A stretch of 64,000 nucleotides of DNA. Origin: Azonexus sp. (GTDB lineage: Bacteria; Pseudomonadota; Gammaproteobacteria; Burkholderiales; Rhodocyclaceae). The stretch covers positions 62,001 to 126,000 of the forward strand of contig JAIRKE010000025.1 of assembly GCA_031260295.1 (NCBI GenBank). Reading direction: 5' to 3'. Shown here one piece after another: positions 36,020-45,509 of the stretch. Position 1 is the stretch's first letter, and each line of letters begins with the position of its first letter. The notes beneath the pieces were generated by a model. The model was not told the origin of the DNA, made no database searches, and saw nothing but the letters and a program-made list of their open reading frames with translations. The translations under genes were made by a program, and so were the position numbers.

Positions 36020-37005
36020 AGCTAACCGTGCTCGGGGCCGGTGCCTGGGGCACCGCGCTGGCCATCGCCTTCGCCGGCAAACATCGGGTCACGCTGTGGT
36101 CGCGCGAGGCGGATGTCGTCGCCGATCTGCGCGAATACCGGGAAAACCGCCGCTTCCTGCCCGACTATCAGCTACCGGCCGGGGTGGCGATCGCCACCGA
36201 TTTCGCCGCCGCCGTGGCAGAGGCGGAGTTACTGCTGATTGCCACGCCGATCGCCGGTTTGCGGCCGACAGTTGAGACGCTGCGGGAACTGGGCTGCAAA
36301 CTGCCTTTACTGTGGGTCTGCAAGGGGTTCGAGGCGGGTAGCGGCAAATTGCCGCATCAGGTCGTCGGCGACGTGCTGGGACGCGATGCCGTGTTCGGAG
36401 CCCTATCCGGTCCCAGTTTTGCCGAAGAAGTCGCCGCCGGGCAGCCAACGGCGATCACGCTGGCCGCTAACAATTCCGAATTCGCCCGCGTGGCGGCGCG
36501 GCAGTTGCATGGCGCGCACTTGCGCATTTACGCCAATGACGACCTGGTCGGCGTCGAGGTTGGCGGTGCCGTCAAGAACGTGCTGGCTATCGCCACCGGC
36601 ACCTGCGATGGCCTCGGCCTCGGCTTGAATTCACGAGCGGCGCTGATGACCCGCGGTTTGGCCGAAATCGCCCGCCTCGGCGTGGCCCTCGGCGGCCAGC
36701 GCGAGACCTTCATGGGGTTGGCCGGCATGGGCGACCTGATTCTGACCTGCACCGGCGACCTGTCGCGCAATCGCCGCGTCGGCTTGGCCCTGGCACAGGA
36801 CAAGTCGTTGCCACAGATTCTCGACGAACTTGGCCATGTCGCCGAAGGCGTCTATACCGCCCGCGAAGTCGACCGCCTGGCTCGGGAGCTGGGTGTCGAC
36901 ATGCCTATCAGCGCCGCCGTCGCCGCCGTGCTCGACGGCCGTCTGGGTGCGGCAGAAGCCGTCGCCCAGCTGATGGCGCGCGATCCAAAAGAAGAACTGA
37001 CCTAA
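36016..37005 (+). CDS. gpsA: Glycerol-3-phosphate dehydrogenase [NAD(P)+]
   Basis: Makes sn-glycerol 3-phosphate from dihydroxyacetone phosphate for phospholipids. 329 residues. NAD(P) loop [19 protein letters not shown], then [18 protein letters not shown], the catalytic Lys in [14 protein letters not shown], and [17 protein letters not shown]. The start is GTG at 36016, overlapping the SH3 gene stop codon (GTGA). A long in-frame extension upstream is within the SH3 gene and is not real. It converges with trmL, with stop codons overlapping by 4 bases. Confidence 0.96.
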   Translation: MKLTVLGAGAWGTALAIAFAGKHRVTLWSREADVVADLREYRENRRFLPDYQLPAGVAIATDFAAAVAEAELLLIATPIAGLRPTVETLRELGCKLPLLWVCKGFEAGSGKLPHQVVGDVLGRDAVFGALSGPSFAEEVAAGQPTAITLAANNSEFARVAARQLHGAHLRIYANDDLVGVEVGGAVKNVLAIATGTCDGLGLGLNSRAALMTRGLAEIARLGVALGGQRETFMGLAGMGDLILTCTGDLSRNRRVGLALAQDKSLPQILDELGHVAEGVYTAREVDRLARELGVDMPISAAVAAVLDGRLGAAEAVAQLMARDPKEELT

Positions 37006-37466
37006 ACAGCCCCGCCGAAGCCGCTCTGTCGCCAGGCCTCGAACACGGTCACGGCGGCCGCGTTCGACAGGTTGAGGCTGCGCTGGCCGGCCAGCATCGG
37101 CAGGCGCAAGCGCCGTTCCGGCGCAAACTCAGCGAGGATTTCCGGCGGCAGGCCGCTGGTTTCGCGGCCAAAAACGAAGACGTCCCCTGCTTGCAGCGGG
37201 GTCAAGAAGGGGCTGGCGCCGCCCTTGGTCGTCATCGCGAACAGGCGGCGGCCGGCGAGCGCCGCCTGGCAGGCCGGCCAGTCCGGGTGGCAGCGGACGC
37301 GGGCGGTCTCATGATAGTCGAGTCCGGCGCGGCGCAGGTTCTTGTCGCTGATGTCGAAGCCGAGCGGTTCGACCAGATGCAGTTCGGCGCCGGTATTGGC
37401 GCACAGGCGGATGATGTTGCCGGTATTGGGTGGGATTTCCGGCTGGTAGAGGACGACGGCGAACAC
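37002..37466 (-). CDS. trmL: tRNA (cytidine/uridine-2'-O-)-methyltransferase TrmL
   Basis: Methylates the wobble base of tRNA-Leu; SPOUT family with a C-terminal trefoil knot. About 154 residues (E. coli 157). Motif 1 [20 protein letters not shown], then [20 protein letters not shown], and knot motif [19 protein letters not shown]. No ATG is in the right place; GTG at 37466 gives the standard N-terminus. Confidence 0.93.
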   Translation of the reverse strand: MFAVVLYQPEIPPNTGNIIRLCANTGAELHLVEPLGFDISDKNLRRAGLDYHETARVRCHPDWPACQAALAGRRLFAMTTKGGASPFLTPLQAGDVFVFGRETSGLPPEILAEFAPERRLRLPMLAGQRSLNLSNAAAVTVFEAWRQSGFGGAV

Positions 37467-37501
37467 GCGGCAGGACGAGGGAAGTTTGCAAACTCGCCAT
37501 T

Positions 37502-38236
37502 TTAGAGCATGGATCGCTGCTTCAGCGCGCGTGCTGCGACGGCTACGGTGACCGGCCCGGCACCGTGCAGGCGGAGTACGCGGGCGCATTCGTTGGCGCT
37601 GGCGCCGGTGGTCAGCACGTCGTCGACGAGAATCACCGGCCGGCCGCCGAGATTGACCGTACAGGCAAAGGCGCCGCGCACATTGCGCCGCCGCTGGCGC
37701 GGGTCGAGATCGGCTTGCGGCGCGGTCGGGCGCAGGCGTTGCAGGCCGTTGGCGAGCAGCGGCAGGCGTCGTTGCCGGGCCAGGCTGCGGGCGATTTCCA
37801 GCGCCTGGTTGAAGCCCCGTTCGCGCAGCCGTTCAGGGTGCAGCGGCATGGGCACCAGCCAGTGCTCGCCATCCGGCAGAGCGCCAGCCATCTGCTCGCC
37901 AAGCCAGCGGGCGACGGCGATCTGGTGCCGGTACTTGAGCGCGTGGATCAGGCGGTCGACGGGGAACTCGTAGCGCCAGCGTGGCGCCACGCGCACGAAA
38001 TGCGGCGCTTCCAGCAAGCAGGCGCCACAACGTTCGCCCAGCGCGGTTGCTTCGGCGCATTGCGGGCAGCGGGTCGTTGGCATATCCGGCAACTCGCCCT
38101 GACAGGGCGGGCATAACAGGCCGGGACCGGCATCGCCGCCGCACAGCAGGCAACTGCCCGGCAGTAGAGCCTGGTGGCAGCGGCGCAGCAGTTGTTTGAG
38201 GGGGGCGGTCAGCACCTGGGGTAAAATTGACACCAT
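37502..38236 (-). CDS. comF: ComF-family amidophosphoribosyltransferase-like protein
   Basis: Related to competence protein ComF / GntX. N-terminal zinc ribbon with paired cysteines (CLLCGG, CPPC, CPQC, CGAC) and a C-terminal phosphoribosyltransferase fold with the PRPP loop VILVDDVLTTGAS. RRRNVRGAF is typical of ComF. In some bacteria it assists DNA uptake; the enzymatic role is unknown. 244 residues, 35 bases upstream of trmL, divergent from bioB as in many betaproteobacteria. Confidence 0.9.
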   Translation of the reverse strand: MVSILPQVLTAPLKQLLRRCHQALLPGSCLLCGGDAGPGLLCPPCQGELPDMPTTRCPQCAEATALGERCGACLLEAPHFVRVAPRWRYEFPVDRLIHALKYRHQIAVARWLGEQMAGALPDGEHWLVPMPLHPERLRERGFNQALEIARSLARQRRLPLLANGLQRLRPTAPQADLDPRQRRRNVRGAFACTVNLGGRPVILVDDVLTTGASANECARVLRLHGAGPVTVAVAARALKQRSML

Positions 38237-38255
38237 TTCCGGGCTCTTCGATAAT
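38227..38255 (+). promoter_or_regulatory. Sigma-70 type promoter for bioB-bioC
   Basis: TTGACA at 38227-38232, a 17-base spacer, GATAAT at 38250-38255. The -35 overlaps the first codons of comF (minus). Predicted start of transcription is about 38262, some 53 bases before the bioB ATG. Confidence 0.75.
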
Positions 38256-38263
38256 CAAAAATT

Positions 38264-38289
38264 ACGGGTGACGTTCGTGCCCGTTTTTT
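38264..38289 (+). terminator. Terminator-like hairpin at the 5' end of the bioB transcript
   Basis: ACGGG pairs with CCCGT (extended by two wobble pairs), loop of about 7, followed by a run of six T. It begins within a few bases of the predicted transcript start, so it may act as a 5' stem-loop or very short leader instead of a normal terminator. It could also end minus-strand read-through into comF. Confidence 0.5.
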
Positions 38290-38314
38290 ATTGCACTTTT
38301 TAGCAAGGTTTTTC

Positions 38315-39298
38315 ATGCACGCCAGTTCTCCCGCCGCCGCTCCCGCTGTTTCTGTTCCCTCTGCGCATCGTCGCTGGACGGTTGCCGAAATTCTGGCTTT
38401 GTACGAGATGCCGTTGATGGATCTGATCTGGCAGGCCCAAGGGGTGCACCGCCAGCATTTCGATGCCAACGCCATTCAACGCTCAACGCTGCTGTCGGTC
38501 AAGACCGGCGGGTGTTCCGAGGATTGCAGCTACTGTTCGCAGTCGGCGCGTGCTGACACCGATCTCCAGCGCGAGCGCCTGATGCCGCTCGACGAGGTGG
38601 TTGCTGCCGCCCAGGCGGCCAAGGCCAAGGGGGCTTCCCGCTTTTGCATGGGAGCCGCTTGGAAGGGCCCGAAGGACAACGACCTTGACCGGGTGCTGGA
38701 AATGGTGCGCGAAGTCAAGGCGCTGGGTATGCAAACCTGCGTCACCCTCGGCATGCTCAAGGAGGGGCAGGCGGAAAAACTCAAGGAAGCCGGCCTCGAC
38801 TACTACAACCACAATCTCGATACCGACAAGGAATTCTACGGTCAGGTGATCAAGAGCCACACCCACGACGATCGCCTCGACACGCTGGACCAGGTGCGCG
38901 ATGCCGGCATCAATGTCTGTTCCGGCGGCATCATCGGCATGGGCGAGTCGCGCAAGAACCGGGCCGCGCTGATCGTGCAGTTGGCCAATTTGCCGCAGCC
39001 GCCGGAGTCGGTGCCGATCAACAACCTGGTGCCGATTCCCGGTACGCCGCTGGCCGACGCGCCGCGCCTCGATCCCTTAGAATTCGTGCGCACCATTGCC
39101 GCCGCGCGGATTGCCATGCCGACTTCCTGGGTTCGCCTGTCGGCGGGCCGCCAGGAAATGAGCGACGAATTGCAGGCGCTGTGCTTCCTGGCCGGCGCCA
39201 ACTCGATGTTCTACGGCGACCATCTGCTGACCACCGGCAACCCGCAAGCCGACCGCGACGACGCGCTGTTCGCCCGCCTGGGCGTCAAGGCCGTTTGA
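38315..39298 (+). CDS. bioB: Biotin synthase
   Basis: Radical-SAM enzyme inserting sulfur into dethiobiotin. The SAM cluster cysteines are in [14 protein letters not shown] (CxxxCxxC). [28 protein letters not shown] and the [2Fe-2S] arginine region [14 protein letters not shown] follow. 327 residues. ATG at 38315 has AAGG at good spacing. Its TGA overlaps the bioC TTG start. Confidence 0.96.
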   Translation: MHASSPAAAPAVSVPSAHRRWTVAEILALYEMPLMDLIWQAQGVHRQHFDANAIQRSTLLSVKTGGCSEDCSYCSQSARADTDLQRERLMPLDEVVAAAQAAKAKGASRFCMGAAWKGPKDNDLDRVLEMVREVKALGMQTCVTLGMLKEGQAEKLKEAGLDYYNHNLDTDKEFYGQVIKSHTHDDRLDTLDQVRDAGINVCSGGIIGMGESRKNRAALIVQLANLPQPPESVPINNLVPIPGTPLADAPRLDPLEFVRTIAAARIAMPTSWVRLSAGRQEMSDELQALCFLAGANSMFYGDHLLTTGNPQADRDDALFARLGVKAV

Positions 39299-40173
39299 AC
39301 GCCGGATTCGTCGACCAGCGCCAGGTCGCCCGGCGCTTTGCCCGGGCCGCCGACACTTACGAGCGGGGCGATTTTTTTGCCCGCGAAATTGACCGGCGCA
39401 TGCAGGAGCGCCTTGATTACGTCAATCTGAAACCGGGGCGTATCGTCGATCTCGGTTGCAGCCGTGGCGGCAGCTTTGCTGGCTTGGGGGCGCGTTATCC
39501 CGAGGCCGAATTGCTTGGTCTCGATCTGGCGCCGGCCATGCTGCGTATTCAGGCGGCACGCCCAAGCGGCTGGCAACGCTGGCTCGGTCTGGGCAAGCGC
39601 AACGGGCCGCTGCGCCTGGCCGCCGATGCGACGCAATTGCCACTGGCGGCGCAGTCGGCTGGTCTGCTGTGGTCGAACCTGCTGCTGCATTGGCTGGACG
39701 ATCCCTTGCCGGCGCTCGCCGAAGCCCATCGGGTGCTGGAAACTGATGGCCTGCTGATGTTCTCGACGCTGGGGCCGGATACCTTGCGCGAATTGCGGGC
39801 CGCCTTTGCCGACGGCTATGCCCATACCCAGCGCTTCATCGACATGCACGATTTCGGCGACATGCTGGTCGGCTGCGGCTTTGCCGACCCGGTGATGGAC
39901 ATGGAAGTCATCACCTTGACTTACGACGATGTGGACAGCCTGTTCGCCGAATTGCGCGCTGCCGGTTCCTCGTGCGCGATGAAAGCGCGCCGGCACGGCT
40001 TGAGCGGTCGGCAGGGCTGGCTGGCGGCACGGGCTGCCTACGAGGCCATGCGCCGGGACGGCAAGCTGCCGGCCACGTTTGAGGTGATCTACGGCCACGC
40101 CTGGAAGGCGGCCCCCAACAAACTGCCGGACGGCCGGGCCATCGTCCGCTTCGAGCGCCCGCCCAAGCACTGA
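39295..40173 (+). CDS. bioC: Malonyl-ACP O-methyltransferase BioC
   Basis: SAM methyltransferase that primes pimelate synthesis for biotin. About 292 residues. Motif I is [20 protein letters not shown], then [11 protein letters not shown], and the BioC-like [18 protein letters not shown], followed by [18 protein letters not shown] at 39295 overlaps the bioB stop (TTGA); in-frame codons upstream lie inside bioB. The final part (about 60 residues) is longer than E. coli BioC. Confidence 0.88.
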   Translation: MNAGFVDQRQVARRFARAADTYERGDFFAREIDRRMQERLDYVNLKPGRIVDLGCSRGGSFAGLGARYPEAELLGLDLAPAMLRIQAARPSGWQRWLGLGKRNGPLRLAADATQLPLAAQSAGLLWSNLLLHWLDDPLPALAEAHRVLETDGLLMFSTLGPDTLRELRAAFADGYAHTQRFIDMHDFGDMLVGCGFADPVMDMEVITLTYDDVDSLFAELRAAGSSCAMKARRHGLSGRQGWLAARAAYEAMRRDGKLPATFEVIYGHAWKAAPNKLPDGRAIVRFERPPKH

Positions 40174-40175
40174 TC

Positions 40176-41021
40176 TCAGGCAGCCAGCGCGGCCCGTACA
40201 TCGCTGATATCGTCGTCCGCTTCGTGCAGCAGATCGGCAAAGCGTTCGCGGCTGGCCCGCGCCTGTTCGGCCAGGGCCGGATCGGTTTTCACCGGTACGC
40301 CGTAGCCGGGTTCGCTCGCCAGCAGGTTGGCGAAATACAGGATGTCGCGCAGGCTGGATGGCGCTTCGATGTCCTGCCGCCGGTCGCGGTCGCAGATGGC
40401 TTCGGTCAAGTGTTCCGGCAGGCCGAGAATGTGCAGCAGGCTTTCGCCGATGCTGGCATGCCAGCCGTGGATCAGGTCCAGGATGGCTTCGCGGTTGTCG
40501 TGGTATTCGGCGTACTCGGCGGCCCGGAACAGCAGGTAGAAAATACCGATGTTCTGCACCAGGCCGGCCAGCATCGCTTCTTCCGGCTTGACCCGGCCGA
40601 TGCGCCGGGCCAGCACGCGGGCGATGGCCGCCACCTGCAACGAATGCTCCCAGGCCCCGCGGCCGATGTCGTCGTAGGCTGTCAGATTGCACGATTTCAG
40701 CATCTGGTCCATGGCCACGGCCAGCGAGGTGGTGCGTACCGCTTCGAAGCCAAGGCGGGCAATGGCCGTGGTCAGATCGCTGACGCGCTTGCCCATGGGG
40801 TTGTAAGTGACCGAGTTGGCCAGCCGCAACAGCTTACTGGAGATCAGCGGGTCGACACCGACAACCTGGACGACGCGCTCAAGGTTTGCCTGTGGGTCTT
40901 TCAGCGTATTGCGGACGAGAACCGCCGCATCCATGCAGGTGGGGAAATTGATGTCACCCGACAAGTCGCGGGCGATGTCTTCAAGAATGCGGAAATGGGT
41001 ATGCGGATCGATGGCGGACAT
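40176..41021 (-). CDS. HDOD-domain protein
   Basis: Single HDOD domain (PF08668), a non-catalytic relative of HD phosphohydrolases found in signalling proteins. Visible blocks: DPLISSKLLRLANSVTYNPM, DLTTAIARLGFEAVRTTSLA, and GLVQNIGIFYLLF where HD-GYP enzymes would have GLLHDIG. The product is 281 residues. It lies 17 bases after the CBS-domain gene, same direction, so the two may work together in a regulatory response. ATG at 41021 is chosen because the open frame upstream overlaps the CBS gene. Confidence 0.87.
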   Translation of the reverse strand: MSAIDPHTHFRILEDIARDLSGDINFPTCMDAAVLVRNTLKDPQANLERVVQVVGVDPLISSKLLRLANSVTYNPMGKRVSDLTTAIARLGFEAVRTTSLAVAMDQMLKSCNLTAYDDIGRGAWEHSLQVAAIARVLARRIGRVKPEEAMLAGLVQNIGIFYLLFRAAEYAEYHDNREAILDLIHGWHASIGESLLHILGLPEHLTEAICDRDRRQDIEAPSSLRDILYFANLLASEPGYGVPVKTDPALAEQARASRERFADLLHEADDDISDVRAALAA

Positions 41022-41038
41022 AAGGCAAGTGGGCGGCG

Positions 41039-41470
41039 CTAGCCGACGATGTAGCGCTCCAGTTCTTTGATCAGGAATTGCTGCGAGCTGATGGTTTCCT
41101 TGACCATGTCGCCGATGGACACCACGCCAGCGAGCGAGCCGTCCTCGTTGAGAACCGGCAAGTGGCGGAAGTGCTTTTCCGTCATCAGGGCCATGCATTC
41201 CTCGAACGTCGCGGCGTAGGTGACGTAGGCGACGCGGTCGCTCATCACATCGCGCACCGCCGTATCCTTGGAGGCCTTGCCATGGAGGATCACCCGGCGC
41301 GCATAGTCGCGCTCGGAAAAGATGCCGACCAGTTGCTCCCCATCGAGTACCAGAACGGCCCCGACATCATGCTCGGCCATCACGGCAAGGGCGTGGAAAA
41401 CGGTATCGCTGGGCGCCACGACGGCCAGCGGGCGAAGCTTGTCGGCCAACAACTGCTTCAGCGTTTTCAT
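41039..41470 (-). CDS. CBS-domain pair protein
   Basis: 143 residues made of two CBS motifs: SDTVFHALAVMAEHDVGAVL with GIFSERDYARRV, and AATFEECMALMTEKHFRHLP with GVVSIGDMVKE. CBS pairs bind adenine nucleotides or SAM and act as energy sensors. GGAGGAG lies just before ATG 41470. No catalytic domain is attached. It precedes the HDOD gene. Confidence 0.9.
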   Translation of the reverse strand: MKTLKQLLADKLRPLAVVAPSDTVFHALAVMAEHDVGAVLVLDGEQLVGIFSERDYARRVILHGKASKDTAVRDVMSDRVAYVTYAATFEECMALMTEKHFRHLPVLNEDGSLAGVVSIGDMVKETISSQQFLIKELERYIVG

Positions 41471-41537
41471 GGGCTCCTCCGGTGGGGGTATTTGTTGTCG
41501 GGCCAGTCTATCCCCATGAGCCCAAGCTGCCAAGCCT

Positions 41538-41565
41538 GAAAAACAAAAGGCAGCCGAAGCTGCCT
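41538..41565 (-). terminator. Intrinsic terminator of the cytochrome c4 gene
   Basis: On the minus strand AGGCAGC-TTCG-GCTGCCT (7-bp stem with a stable UUCG tetraloop) is followed by TTTTGTTTTT, about 20 bases after the stop codon. Confidence 0.85.
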
Positions 41566-41585
41566 CTTGCTGGTTCGCAGTACGA

Positions 41586-42221
41586 TCAGCGCAGGCCGGC
41601 AGCGTATTCGGAGACAGCCTGGATTTCGGCGTCGGACAGCGTGGCGGCGATCATGCGCATCATCTTCTCTGGATCGTTGCTGCGCTCCTCGAGGCGGAAG
41701 GCCTTCAACTGGCTGGCCGTATACTCGGCGAACTGACCGGCCAGACGCGGGTACTGAGCGGGCATGCCGGCGCCGGCCGGACCGTGGCAGCCGGCACAGG
41801 CCGGGATGCCCTTCCTGAAATCGCCCTGGCGCCACAGGCGCTGGCCGAGAGCAATCTTCGATTCATCCTGGGCGGCGGCCGGCGTCAGCTTCTGGCTGGC
41901 GAACCAGGCGGCGACGTTGCGCATGTCCTCTTCGCTCAGTGCTGCGACCATGCCGGCCATGATGGCGTTGTCGCGCCGGGCCGGCTTGCCGTCGACCGAC
42001 TGGAAGTTGGTCAGTTGCTTATGCAGGTATTCTTCAATCTGGCCGGCCAAGCGAGGGTTGGCTGCGTCCACGCTGTTGCCGTCGACGCCGTGGCAGGCGA
42101 CGCAGATCGTTTCCGCGACGATTTTGCCCTTGGCAGGATCAGCCTTGCTCTTGGCGCTTTCGGCTGCATGAGCGATGACAGTGGTGGCAAGAAGAATTGC
42201 CATTGCCGCGGAACGAATCAT
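41586..42221 (-). CDS. Cytochrome c4, di-haem
   Basis: Periplasmic electron carrier between bc1 complex and terminal oxidases. Signal peptide ending AHAAES. Two haem sites, CVACH in the N-terminal and CAGCH in the C-terminal half, each followed by a PRLAGQ segment and a distal Met (MAGMVAAL, MMRMIAATL). 211 residues. ATG at 42221 has AAGGAG seven bases upstream; TTG 42227 is less likely. Divergent from engB, as is common in betaproteobacteria. Confidence 0.93.
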   Translation of the reverse strand: MIRSAAMAILLATTVIAHAAESAKSKADPAKGKIVAETICVACHGVDGNSVDAANPRLAGQIEEYLHKQLTNFQSVDGKPARRDNAIMAGMVAALSEEDMRNVAAWFASQKLTPAAAQDESKIALGQRLWRQGDFRKGIPACAGCHGPAGAGMPAQYPRLAGQFAEYTASQLKAFRLEERSNDPEKMMRMIAATLSDAEIQAVSEYAAGLR

Positions 42222-42265
42222 TTGCAAGCTCCTTGTACGCGTTTGTAGGCGGAAGTTTCAAACCT

Positions 42266-42278
42266 GTTATTCTATAAC
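42266..42278. promoter_or_regulatory. Inverted repeat in the cytochrome c4 / engB divergent promoter region
   Basis: GTTAT-TCT-ATAAC, a perfect 5-3-5 palindrome. The TATAAC on the plus strand and TATAGA on the minus strand could be -10 elements of the two divergent genes. No clear -35 was found. Confidence 0.3.
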
Positions 42279-42314
42279 ACTTCGCCCGGCCATGGCGGGC
42301 CTCCCGAGTATTTT

Positions 42315-42977
42315 ATGCCACTGTTTCAGCAGGCGGTTTTCCTTACGACCGTCGCCCATCTTCGTGACCTGCCGCCGGATTCAATCCGCGAAGTGGCTTT
42401 CGCCGGCCGCTCCAACGCCGGCAAGTCCTCGGCCATCAATACGCTGGCCGGTCGCGTGCGCCTGGCCTATGTCAGCAAGACGCCCGGCCGCACGCAGCAT
42501 CTCAACTATTTCACGCTCGCCGCTGGCAAGTATTTCGTCGATCTGCCCGGCTATGGCTATGCCAAGGCGCCGGAGGCCGTCCGTTCGCAATGGGAAGGGC
42601 TGATCGGTCCCTATCTCAACAAGCGCGAGCAACTGGCCGGACTAGCCGTGATCATGGACGTCCGCCGACCGATGACCGACCTCGACCTCAAGCTGATCGA
42701 CTGGTTCCGGCCGACTGGCCGGCCGATCCACATCATGTTGTCGAAGGCCGACAAACTGAGCCGGCAGGAGCAGACCAAGGCGCTGCGCTCGGTCAAGGCC
42801 GAAGTGGCGACCTGGGGCGATGCCGAACTGTATTCGGTGCAGTTGTTCTCCAGCTTGAAGAAGACCGGCGTCGACGAGGCCGAGGCGGTGTTCGCCAACT
42901 GGCTCGATATTCCGTTGCTGAAGCCGGAAAACAAAGGGCCCCCGGACAAGGGGGGTCCGGGGGCCAAAATGCCTTGA
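42315..42977 (+). CDS. engB: Ribosome biogenesis GTPase EngB (YihA/YsxC)
   Basis: Essential GTPase for 50S assembly. G1 [15 protein letters not shown]2 with [14 protein letters not shown]3 [16 protein letters not shown]4 [10 protein letters not shown]. The 220 residues include an unusual Pro/Gly/Lys-rich tail ([16 protein letters not shown]) whose codons form a strong GC-rich hairpin. Upstream of hemB. Confidence 0.95.
   Translation: MPLFQQAVFLTTVAHLRDLPPDSIREVAFAGRSNAGKSSAINTLAGRVRLAYVSKTPGRTQHLNYFTLAAGKYFVDLPGYGYAKAPEAVRSQWEGLIGPYLNKREQLAGLAVIMDVRRPMTDLDLKLIDWFRPTGRPIHIMLSKADKLSRQEQTKALRSVKAEVATWGDAELYSVQLFSSLKKTGVDEAEAVFANWLDIPLLKPENKGPPDKGGPGAKMP
42937..42965. repeat. 11-bp GC-rich inverted repeat in the end of engB
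   Basis: ggcccccggac, 7-base loop, gtccgggggcc, perfect pairing, lying in the last codons of engB. On the plus strand no T-run follows; on the minus strand TTTGTTTTCC follows, which would suit a minus-strand terminator although no minus-strand gene is near. Confidence 0.6.
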
Positions 42978-43042
42978 CGTGGTCAAGACACCCGCTCAGG
43001 GAGGTGAAGCGGGAGACGGCGCGTGCCATCTGTTGGCTCTGA

Positions 43043-44116
<1,074 letters not shown>

Positions 44117-44205
44117 GGTGGTGCCGCCTATTCGCTGTTAGGAGATGCAGGCTTCCTCAAAGCAGTCTGTCCATACGTAGTTAGGAGTCACGGAGGTTTA
44201 CTGCA

Positions 44206-44727
44206 ATGGCTGATTCCGGGTCTTTCCCCGCCGAAGGCGGCTGCAACTGTCGTTCAGTCCGTTACCGAATGGAAACATCGCCACTATTCGTACACTGCTG
44301 CCATTGCCGCTGGTGCCAAAGGGAATCAGGCGCTTCGTTCGCATTGAACGCCTTGATCGAAGCAGATCGAGTTATTGAATTTGGTTTGTCGCCGGAGTTG
44401 GTTAACACGCCGTCCGAGAGCGGCAGTGGCCAACTCATCGCGCGTTGTCCGAATTGCAAGGTAGCCATCTGGAGCAATTGCGTCGGTGCTGGCCCGCTGG
44501 TTAAGTTTGTTCGCGTCGGTACATTGGACCTGCCCGACCTCTTGCCGCCGGACATCCACATCTTCACGGCGTCAAAGCAGCCGTGGGTTGTGCTTCCCAA
44601 TGGCATTCCAGCCGTGGCGGAGTATTACGAATACGAGCAGTACTGGTCAGCCGATGGTCTAGCACGGAGTAAGGTACTTCTTCCAAAAATCGAGGCTTAC
44701 CAAGCCGCGATAAAGAGTGGCACCTAA
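44206..44727 (+). CDS. GFA-family (CENP-V/GFA domain) protein
   Basis: Zinc protein of the glutathione-dependent formaldehyde-activating family. The zinc cysteines are visible: GGCNCRSVRY, then HCCHCRWCQ, and RCPNCKVAIWS. 173 residues. Family members mostly lack demonstrated Gfa activity, so substrate is unknown. It is AT-richer than hemB and slmA. It ends next to REP-like repeats, consistent with local acquisition. Confidence 0.87.
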   Translation: MADSGSFPAEGGCNCRSVRYRMETSPLFVHCCHCRWCQRESGASFALNALIEADRVIEFGLSPELVNTPSESGSGQLIARCPNCKVAIWSNCVGAGPLVKFVRVGTLDLPDLLPPDIHIFTASKQPWVVLPNGIPAVAEYYEYEQYWSADGLARSKVLLPKIEAYQAAIKSGT

Positions 44728-44755
44728 CTCGTAGTTGCATCCCGCTCTAGCCCGC

Positions 44756-44785
44756 GTAGCTGGGCTGAGCAAAGCGAAGCCCAAC
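44756..44785 (-). repeat. REP-like hairpin repeat, copy 2 (inverted)
   Basis: Read on the minus strand it is gttgggcttcgctttgctca followed by gcccagctac, close to copy 1 at 7391-7421. TGGGCT pairs with AGCCCA. Confidence 0.65.
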
Positions 44786-44820
44786 GGTTGGGCGGTTGTG
44801 GGAGTGAAAACGGCTGTAAC

Positions 44821-44853
44821 GTTGGGGTTCGTCTGCGGCTCACCGCCAACCTA
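44821..44853 (+). repeat. REP-like hairpin repeat, copy 3
   Basis: gttggggttcgtctgcggct followed by caccgccaacctac. It has the same first 12 bases as copy 1 and lies in opposite orientation to copy 2, 35 bases away. The two form a REPIN-like pair in the 151-base gap between the GFA gene and slmA. Confidence 0.6.
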
Positions 44854-44878
44854 CGAAACGCAGCTTGACTCGTCGCCG

Positions 44879-45487
44879 TTATCCGCCCGGCATCCCGGAC
44901 TGCGACAGGCAGGCGAAGTACAGCATTGGCCATTGTTGCGGCCATTGGGCCAGCGGTTCGCGGCTGAAGGCGGAGCGGGCGTATTGTTCCCAGCGGCCGA
45001 CGACATAGCAACGCAGCAGGTTGGCCAGGGCGGCGAAATCGGCATCCGGTTTGAGGTTTTCCTGGGTCGCGGCGATGCGCAGGGACTGCTTGAGCGCTGC
45101 CTCCACCTTGTCGAGCAGGGCGTTGATGCGTGCTTGCAGGCGCTCGTTTTCGTTGACCAGGGCGTCGCCGATCAGCACCCGGGTCATGCCGCGGTTTTTC
45201 TGGGCGAAGCGCAGCAACAGGCCGACGATCAGTTCGATCTGTTTGATTCCCTGATTTTCTTCGCTGGTGATCTGGTTGATGACGCCGAACAGGCTCTGCT
45301 CGATGAATTCGATCAGTCCGTCGTACATCTGGGCCTTGCTGGCGAAGTGGCGATAGAGCGCGGCTTCGGAGCAGGACAGGCGGGCAGCCAGGGCGGCGGT
45401 GGTGATTTTTTCCCCGCGCGGTGTTTCCAGCATGCCGGCCAGGGTTTGCAGGATTTGCAGGCGGCGTTCGCCAGTTTTGGTGGCCAT
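44879..45487 (-). CDS. slmA: Nucleoid occlusion factor SlmA (TetR family)
   Basis: DNA-binding protein that blocks FtsZ assembly over the nucleoid. 202 residues. The HTH is ITTAALAARLSCSEAALYRH with FASKAQMYDGLIEFIE, the SlmA signature. The helical C-terminal domain matches in length (E. coli 198). In other betaproteobacteria slmA is often followed or preceded by argB and the pyrimidine nucleotidase; here the DegT/GlpD-like pair separates them. Confidence 0.93.
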   Translation of the reverse strand: MATKTGERRLQILQTLAGMLETPRGEKITTAALAARLSCSEAALYRHFASKAQMYDGLIEFIEQSLFGVINQITSEENQGIKQIELIVGLLLRFAQKNRGMTRVLIGDALVNENERLQARINALLDKVEAALKQSLRIAATQENLKPDADFAALANLLRCYVVGRWEQYARSAFSREPLAQWPQQWPMLYFACLSQSGMPGG

Positions 45488-45509
45488 GATCGTCTTTTCT
45501 CCCCGGTAG

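Noticed and set aside
39211..40692. 493-codon minus-strand frame over bioC
   Set aside because: Antisense shadow of bioC and part of the HDOD gene in a wrong frame; no domain visible.
44728..44878. Integron attC site
   Set aside because: No integrase and no conserved core sites; inverted REP-like units explain the pairing.
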